Part shown: piece by piece, positions 9,775-12,940 of the stretch
Numbering within the stretch: the first letter of the stretch is position 1
Layout: each line of letters starts with the position of its first letter
From: Pseudomonadota bacterium
Lineage (GTDB): Bacteria > Pseudomonadota > Gammaproteobacteria > Burkholderiales > Burkholderiaceae
Direction of reading: 5' to 3'
Assembly (NCBI GenBank): GCA_021783435.1
Contig: JAJXUC010000114.1
Span: 1 to 12,940, forward strand
DNA length: 12,940 nucleotides
Translations under genes and position numbers: made by a program
Notes under the pieces: generated by a model
Seen by the model: only the letters and a program-made list of their open reading frames with translations
Told to the model about the DNA's origin: nothing
The model's database searches: none

Positions 9775-10326
9775 ATGGTGCGCCGCTTCGCTCGCCGCAT
9801 GACGGCGCGTTTCGACGCCATGCGCGAACATGCCGCGCTGCGGCCGTTCGCACGCTACCTGGTGCATCCCGCGCTGTGGAGCCTGCATCGGCGCAGCGTG
9901 GCCATGGGCTTCGCCGTCGGGCTGTTCGCCGGGCTGATTCCAGGCCCGCTGCAGATGCTGGGCGCGGGGATTCTTGCCGTGATCCTGCGCGGCAATTTCC
10001 CCATCGCACTGGCCACCACCCTGTACTCCAACCCGCTGACCATCGTGCCGCTGTATCTGATGGCTTACCAGCTGGGGGGCTGGGCCACCGGTATGAACGG
10101 GCGCGCCAGGCTCAGCCCACTTCCTCAATTCGATTGGGGGCATCTGGCCGACTCCACCAAGGCGCTGGTGCACTGGGCCATGGGCCTTGGCGAGCCCTTG
10201 CTTGTCGGCCTTCCCCTGCTGGGCCTTTTCCTTGCCGTGCTTGGCTACCTGCTTGTTCGGGTGGGGTGGAACTGGTCCATCCGCCTGCAATGGGCCAGGC
10301 GCCGCGCGCGGCGCGCGCAACCCTGA
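9775..10326 (+). CDS. DUF2062 family membrane protein
   Basis: A 183-residue inner-membrane protein of unknown function. The DUF2062 core is clear at about residues 33-103: PALWSLHRRSVAMGFAVGLF, then GLIPGPLQMLGAGILAVILRG, and SNPLTIVPLYLMAYQLG. Predicted membrane segments are at about 43-70, 78-103 and 141-163. Both ends are strongly basic (RRFARRMTAR at the start, RRRARRAQP at the end), as expected for cytoplasmic tails. It starts 9 bp after dut and is probably the last gene of the alaS-coaBC-dut transcript. Its stop is only 3 bp from the stop of the convergent slyD-like gene. The function is not known; the transcript neighbours suggest a housekeeping role but do not define it. Confidence 0.85.
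   Translation: MVRRFARRMTARFDAMREHAALRPFARYLVHPALWSLHRRSVAMGFAVGLFAGLIPGPLQMLGAGILAVILRGNFPIALATTLYSNPLTIVPLYLMAYQLGGWATGMNGRARLSPLPQFDWGHLADSTKALVHWAMGLGEPLLVGLPLLGLFLAVLGYLLVRVGWNWSIRLQWARRRARRAQP
10299..10314. repeat. Perfect GC palindrome at the end of the DUF2062 gene
   Basis: GCGCCGCGCGCGGCGC is a perfect 16-base palindrome inside the arginine-rich last codons of the DUF2062 gene, close to the convergent gene end. It could form a short hairpin on either transcript. No T-run follows. It may simply be a by-product of Arg/Ala codons in GC-rich DNA. Confidence 0.35.
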
Positions 10327-10329
10327 CGT

Positions 10330-10848
10330 CTACGGCGCGCTGCGCGGCATCCCGGCCAGGAACATGCCGCTGTCCACGTCGTCGAGATGGGCGCTTTGCG
10401 CCTCGCGCTCGTCGGGGTCCGGTTCCCGCACTTCGAGGATGGTGTAGGACACGCGCAGCGCCATGCCCGCCAGCGGGTGGTTGCCGTCGAGCACGACCTT
10501 GCCCTCGGCGAGGTCGCTCACGGTGTAGATGACGCCAGGCTCGCCCGGAGCGCATCCGGGCGGCAGGTGCTCGAACTGCATGCCGGGCTCCAGCACTTCG
10601 GGAAACAGCGCGCGGTCCTCGATCCGCAGCAGGGTCGGTTCGTAATCGCCGAAGGCGTCGTGCGGCTCGATCTGCAACTGCCCGCTCGCGCCGGTTTGCT
10701 TGCCGAGCAGATGCTGCGAGATCTGGGGCAGAAGATCAGCACCGCCGACGTAAAAATCCGTGCCATCCGCGTCGTCGGCGATGGGTTCGTTCTGGGCGTC
10801 GGTCAGGCGCCAGGCCAGAGTCACGACGGTATCGAGAGCGGCTTGCAT
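10330..10848 (-). CDS. FKBP-type peptidyl-prolyl isomerase, SlyD-like
   Basis: A 172-residue cytoplasmic prolyl isomerase/chaperone of the SlyD type. The FKBP half is split by the insert-in-flap chaperone domain: residues 1-65 (VVTLAWRL, DGTDFYVGGADLLPQ, EPHDAFGDY at 61-69), the flap domain at about 70-118 (ALFPEVLEPGMQF), then the hallmark VVLDGNHPLAGMALR at 118-132. The usual GLE after the flap entry is replaced by a PQIS-type sequence, and the metal-binding His/Cys-rich tail of E. coli SlyD is missing; the acidic tail here has one His. Catalytic activity may therefore differ from E. coli SlyD. The gene is convergent with the DUF2062 gene and divergent from the RoxA-type gene. No strong Shine-Dalgarno precedes the ATG at 10848. 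Confidence 0.88.
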   Translation of the reverse strand: MQAALDTVVTLAWRLTDAQNEPIADDADGTDFYVGGADLLPQISQHLLGKQTGASGQLQIEPHDAFGDYEPTLLRIEDRALFPEVLEPGMQFEHLPPGCAPGEPGVIYTVSDLAEGKVVLDGNHPLAGMALRVSYTILEVREPDPDEREAQSAHLDDVDSGMFLAGMPRSAP

Positions 10849-10925
10849 AAAGGTTCGCGAGAGATGGATGCATCAAGGACAAAGTGCCACGCGGCCAAGT
10901 TCCGGGCGCGGCGACTTCACACCTT

Positions 10926-10942
10926 GCAAGCTTAGCGCTTGC
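10926..10942. repeat. GCAAGC/GCTTGC inverted repeat in the slyD-like/roxA divergent region
   Basis: GCAAGC (10926-10931) and GCTTGC (10937-10942) form a 6-bp inverted repeat with a 5-base spacer. It lies in the 206-bp region between the two divergent genes, 84 bp upstream of the RoxA-type gene and just before a weak -10-like TAAACT (10956-10961). It could be an operator or chance. Nothing else recognisable is in this spacer. Confidence 0.35.
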
Positions 10943-11054
10943 GGTGCGCCCAAGCTAAACTGGGTTGCAACTTTTTCGGGTCGGCCTTGAGGCAGAGCCC
11001 GGCTTCCACGAGTCTTGCTTGCTTGTGCGCGTTCACACCTTCCCGTCCCATTGC

Positions 11055-12218
11055 ATGAAGTCAGACATCGACACCCCGGACTGGCCTTTGCCGGGTATCA
11101 GTCACGCCCATTTCCTGGCGCGGCATTGGCAGCGCAAGCCCTTGCTGCTACGCCAGGCGATTCCCGGGTTCAAACCGCTCTTGACGCGGACCGAATTGTT
11201 CGAATGGGCAGGAAGCGAGGATACTGAGTCGCGCCTCGTACAACGCAAGGATGAGCATTGGTTGCTGCGCCACGGCCCGTTCGGCAGGCGCCAACTGCCG
11301 CCTCTGCGTCAGCCGGGCTGGACGCTCTTGGTTCAGGGGGTGAACCTGCTCGATGACGCGGTGGCGGCACTTCTGGAACGGTTCCGCTTCATTCCGGACG
11401 CACGGCTGGATGACGTGATGATTTCGTGGGCCAGTGACGGCGGCGGCGTGGGGCCGCATGTGGACGCTTACGACGTGTTCCTGCTGCAGGCCGAGGGGCA
11501 ACGCCGATGGCGCATCGGCCCGGTGAAAACGCCGTGCTTTCAACCCGGGCAGCCGCTGAAGCTGCTGGTGGATTTCGAACCGGATACGGAGTGGGTGCTG
11601 AACCCCGGCGACATGCTCTACTTGCCCCCGGGCTGGGGGCACGACGGCGTCGCGCTTGGCCCATGCATGACCTATTCCATCGGGTTTCGCGCTCCTCCCG
11701 CCGGCGAACTTCTGCAGCAACTGCTCTGGAAATTGGCCGATGGACTGGATCAAGGTGCGCGGTATAGCGATCGGGGCAACATCGACCCTGCTTCCGCGAG
11801 GCATCCGGCACGCCTGCCGGGCGATATGGTGCAGTTTCTACAGACCGCTTTCAATCGCTTGAAGCCCACTGCGTACGACTTTGAAGTGGCTCTCGGTGAA
11901 CTTCTCACGGAGCCAAAGCAGCAGGTCTGGTTCGAGCCATCACAACAAAAATCGGCGCAACTGGGCCGGATCTGCGCGCGTCGCGGCGTGCGTCTGGACC
12001 GTCGCAGCCGCATGCTCTATTCGGCGTCGGACGTCTACATCAACGGCGAGCGCGTCGAGGCAGAGCTGGCGCGTTCGAAATTGTTGCGCGTGCTTGCAGA
12101 TCGGCATGTGCTCGACCATGTGGACTGGAAGCTTGCATCGACGTATGAGCGATCGCTGTTGCTGCAATGGTGCGCACAAGGGTGGTTGCACGCCGATGTC
12201 AAAGGGGATTGCGCATGA
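11055..12218 (+). CDS. roxA: JmjC/cupin 2-oxoglutarate oxygenase, ribosomal protein L16 arginine hydroxylase type
   Basis: RoxA (YcfD) of E. coli is a 2-oxoglutarate/Fe(II) oxygenase that hydroxylates an arginine of ribosomal protein L16. This 387-residue protein has the same architecture. The N-terminal part (FLARHWQRKPLLLRQAIPGF, 20-39) leads into the JmjC core with iron ligands His135 and Asp137 in GGGVGPHVDAYDVFLLQ and His196 in LPPGWGHDGVA. GFRAPP follows, then the C-terminal dimerisation and winged-helix parts with DVYINGERVEAE. E. coli RoxA has 373 residues, so length fits. The ATG at 11055 gives the expected N-terminus. A TTG at 10965 would add 30 residues without family resemblance. 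There is no clear Shine-Dalgarno before 11055. The stop overlaps the next gene by ATGA. Family and metal ligands are seen; the L16 substrate is inferred. Confidence 0.88.
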   Translation: MKSDIDTPDWPLPGISHAHFLARHWQRKPLLLRQAIPGFKPLLTRTELFEWAGSEDTESRLVQRKDEHWLLRHGPFGRRQLPPLRQPGWTLLVQGVNLLDDAVAALLERFRFIPDARLDDVMISWASDGGGVGPHVDAYDVFLLQAEGQRRWRIGPVKTPCFQPGQPLKLLVDFEPDTEWVLNPGDMLYLPPGWGHDGVALGPCMTYSIGFRAPPAGELLQQLLWKLADGLDQGARYSDRGNIDPASARHPARLPGDMVQFLQTAFNRLKPTAYDFEVALGELLTEPKQQVWFEPSQQKSAQLGRICARRGVRLDRRSRMLYSASDVYINGERVEAELARSKLLRVLADRHVLDHVDWKLASTYERSLLLQWCAQGWLHADVKGDCA

Positions 12219-12709
12219 ACGAATCCGCCTTGCTGGGCGATAGGGATGGCCAGGAGGTCCGTGGCCGGATGGCTTGGCAGCAGGCCATCAAGGAGTTGCT
12301 GAGCGACCCTGGCGCGGAGATCAGCATGTACAGCACCGATTTCTCGGATTGGCCGCTGAACCAGACGGATCTCATCGCCGCTCTCGATACTTGGGGGCAT
12401 GCCCGGCGTCGACCTTGCATACGCATGCTGGCGCGACACTTCGACATCGTTCAGCGGGATGCGCCGCGGTTTGCGCAGTGGCGCGCACGCTTTGCGCACC
12501 TCATGGTCTGCCACGTCTTGCCTGAGGAACTCGCAGCACCTCAAGAATGTCTACTGTTGCGCAATCGAGGTCTGCTTGCTCTGCCAAGCCAGGCATTCCG
12601 TCTGGGTGTGTGGTGCTCCGGAGCGAGCTTGCATGCTGCAGTGGGCCTGTTCGATCAGGTGTGGCAGCAATCGGAGCCAGGGTTCCCTGCTCAAGCGCTA
12701 GGTTTGTGA
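12215..12709 (+). CDS. Small uncharacterised protein coupled to the RoxA-type gene
   Basis: A 164-residue soluble protein with no signal peptide or membrane segment. The start ATG at 12215 overlaps the roxA stop (ATGA) and has AAGGGGA at 12202-12208 as Shine-Dalgarno. The frame is open further upstream, but that is inside roxA. It begins with a charged helix (WQQAIKELLSDPG) and shows alternating strand/helix segments: AEISMYSTDFSDWPL at 34-48, CIRMLARHFDIVQRDAPRFAQW at 68-89, HLMVCHVLPEELAAP at 95-109, LLLRNRGLLALPSQ at 113-126. This order loosely recalls a phospholipase D-like half-domain seen in proteins labelled DUF7931, where such segments lack the HKD motif; no HKD is present here either. 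I cannot assign a function. The overlap suggests a role linked to, or at least co-expressed with, the L16 hydroxylase. Confidence 0.8.
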   Translation: MNESALLGDRDGQEVRGRMAWQQAIKELLSDPGAEISMYSTDFSDWPLNQTDLIAALDTWGHARRRPCIRMLARHFDIVQRDAPRFAQWRARFAHLMVCHVLPEELAAPQECLLLRNRGLLALPSQAFRLGVWCSGASLHAAVGLFDQVWQQSEPGFPAQALGL

Positions 12710-12714
12710 ATTTT

Positions 12715-12733
12715 CCGCAACATTATGTTGCGG
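12715..12733. repeat. Palindrome after the roxA operon
   Basis: CCGCAAC and GTTGCGG, separated by ATTAT, form a 7-bp stem that an inner A-T pair extends to 8 bp. It starts 6 bp after the last stop codon. Four T bases precede it on the plus strand and GGCCGA follows, so neither strand has a proper U-tract. It may be a transcript-end hairpin or an operator for the next gene. Confidence 0.5.
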
Positions 12734-12770
12734 GCCGACGTGATGCACTAGGGGAAGCCCTGGCTAGCGT

Positions 12771-12776
12771 TATACT
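12771..12776 (+). promoter_or_regulatory. Candidate -10 box for the last gene
   Basis: TATACT matches the sigma-70 -10 consensus at five of six positions in an AT-richer spacer. It would place a transcription start near 12783 and a leader of roughly 107 bases before the ATG at 12891. No good -35 is visible at the right distance. TTGACT at 12854-12859 is a good -35 hexamer but has no -10 partner before the start codon. Confidence 0.35.
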
Positions 12777-12783
12777 TTCCATC

Positions 12784-12818
12784 TGAACTCGACATTGCCC
12801 ATGTGGCATGCAGGTTCA
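12784..12818 (+). promoter_or_regulatory. Possible 5'-leader stem-loop
   Basis: TGAAC (12784-12788) pairs with GTTCA (12814-12818). Inside that, CATTGCC (12793-12799) pairs with GGCATG (12805-12810) around a CATGT loop, with one bulged T. The result is a two-helix hairpin with an internal loop, located just after the expected transcription start. It could stabilise the mRNA or regulate it. No known riboswitch is recognised. Confidence 0.35.
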
Positions 12819-12880
12819 ACATTGAAATTAATCCCGGAATCCACCGATTTCTATTGACTGTTTGATTCGCCTGACGCTTT

Positions 12881-12886
12881 GAGGAT
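12881..12886 (+). promoter_or_regulatory. Shine-Dalgarno for the exported protein
   Basis: GAGGAT lies four bases before the ATG at 12891, which marks that ATG as a real start despite the truncated frame. Confidence 0.65.
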
Positions 12887-12890
12887 ACAA

Positions 12891-12940
12891 ATGAAAAAGT
12901 CCCTTCTGTTGGCTTCCATGATTGCTGCCCTGGCCCTGGC
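12891..12940 (+). CDS. Start of an exported protein (signal peptide only), partial
   Basis: Only 16 full codons are inside the window, reading MKKSLLLASMIAALAL: two lysines, then a hydrophobic core, as in a Sec signal peptide. It may continue into a lipoprotein box or a normal cleavage site; the window ends first. A GAGGAT Shine-Dalgarno and a separate promoter-like spacer support a real gene start. The mature product cannot be identified from this sequence. Confidence 0.7.
   Translation, partial: MKKSLLLASMIAALAL

Noticed and set aside
10330..10848. Loss of the metal-binding tail and altered FKBP residues in the SlyD-like protein as a novelty
   Set aside because: As far as I recall, short SlyD-like proteins with this sequence style are common in Betaproteobacteria, so this is probably a normal subfamily feature.
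11026..11033. Short tandem CTTG repeats before roxA (cttgcttgctt)
   Set aside because: Fewer than three full units, in a non-coding spacer. Too short to suggest a phase-variable switch.
10965..11054. TTG start adding 30 residues to the RoxA-type protein
   Set aside because: The added residues do not resemble the family N-terminus, and the ATG at 11055 gives the expected length. The lack of a clear Shine-Dalgarno leaves slight doubt.

Overview
The window is about two-thirds G+C, densely coded and bacterial. The protein families and the alaS-coaBC-dut order suggest a betaproteobacterium, probably Burkholderiales. A sulfite-oxidising molybdoenzyme operon at the left end fits a sulfur-oxidising lineage such as Thiomonas; the genus is an inference and was not tested by a search.

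Left (1-2960): the 3' end of a three-gene operon on the plus strand. It holds the C-terminal part of a molybdopterin oxidoreductase, a four-cluster ferredoxin subunit and an eight-helix DmsC-type membrane anchor. This matches the SoeABC type, in which a cytoplasmic sulfite dehydrogenase passes electrons through Fe-S clusters to membrane quinone. Next comes a small exported LprI-like (DUF1311) protein (3015-3452). A group of GC-rich hairpins (3563-3633) then separates it from a convergent minus-strand succinate-semialdehyde dehydrogenase gene, gabD (3632-5122).

Centre (5341-10326): a tight plus-strand housekeeping cluster: alanyl-tRNA synthetase (alaS), the bifunctional CoA biosynthesis protein CoaBC, dUTPase (dut) and a DUF2062 membrane protein. 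Gaps are 16 bp, a 4-base ATGA overlap and 9 bp, so one transcript is likely. AlaRS carries an insertion of about 40 residues in its catalytic domain.

Right (10330-12940): a minus-strand SlyD-type FKBP prolyl isomerase lies tail to tail with the DUF2062 gene. After a divergent intergenic region comes a JmjC/cupin arginine hydroxylase of the RoxA (YcfD) type that modifies ribosomal protein L16. It overlaps a small protein of unknown function by ATGA. A 181-bp AT-richer spacer with a palindrome, a possible promoter and a leader stem-loop precedes the first codons of an exported protein cut by the window edge.

I saw no tRNA, rRNA, CRISPR array, insertion sequence or phage gene. Nothing amounts to a clearly new multi-gene system. 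The observations most worth checking are the AlaRS insertion, the Cys-containing tail on the ferredoxin subunit, and the translationally coupled partner of the L16 hydroxylase.
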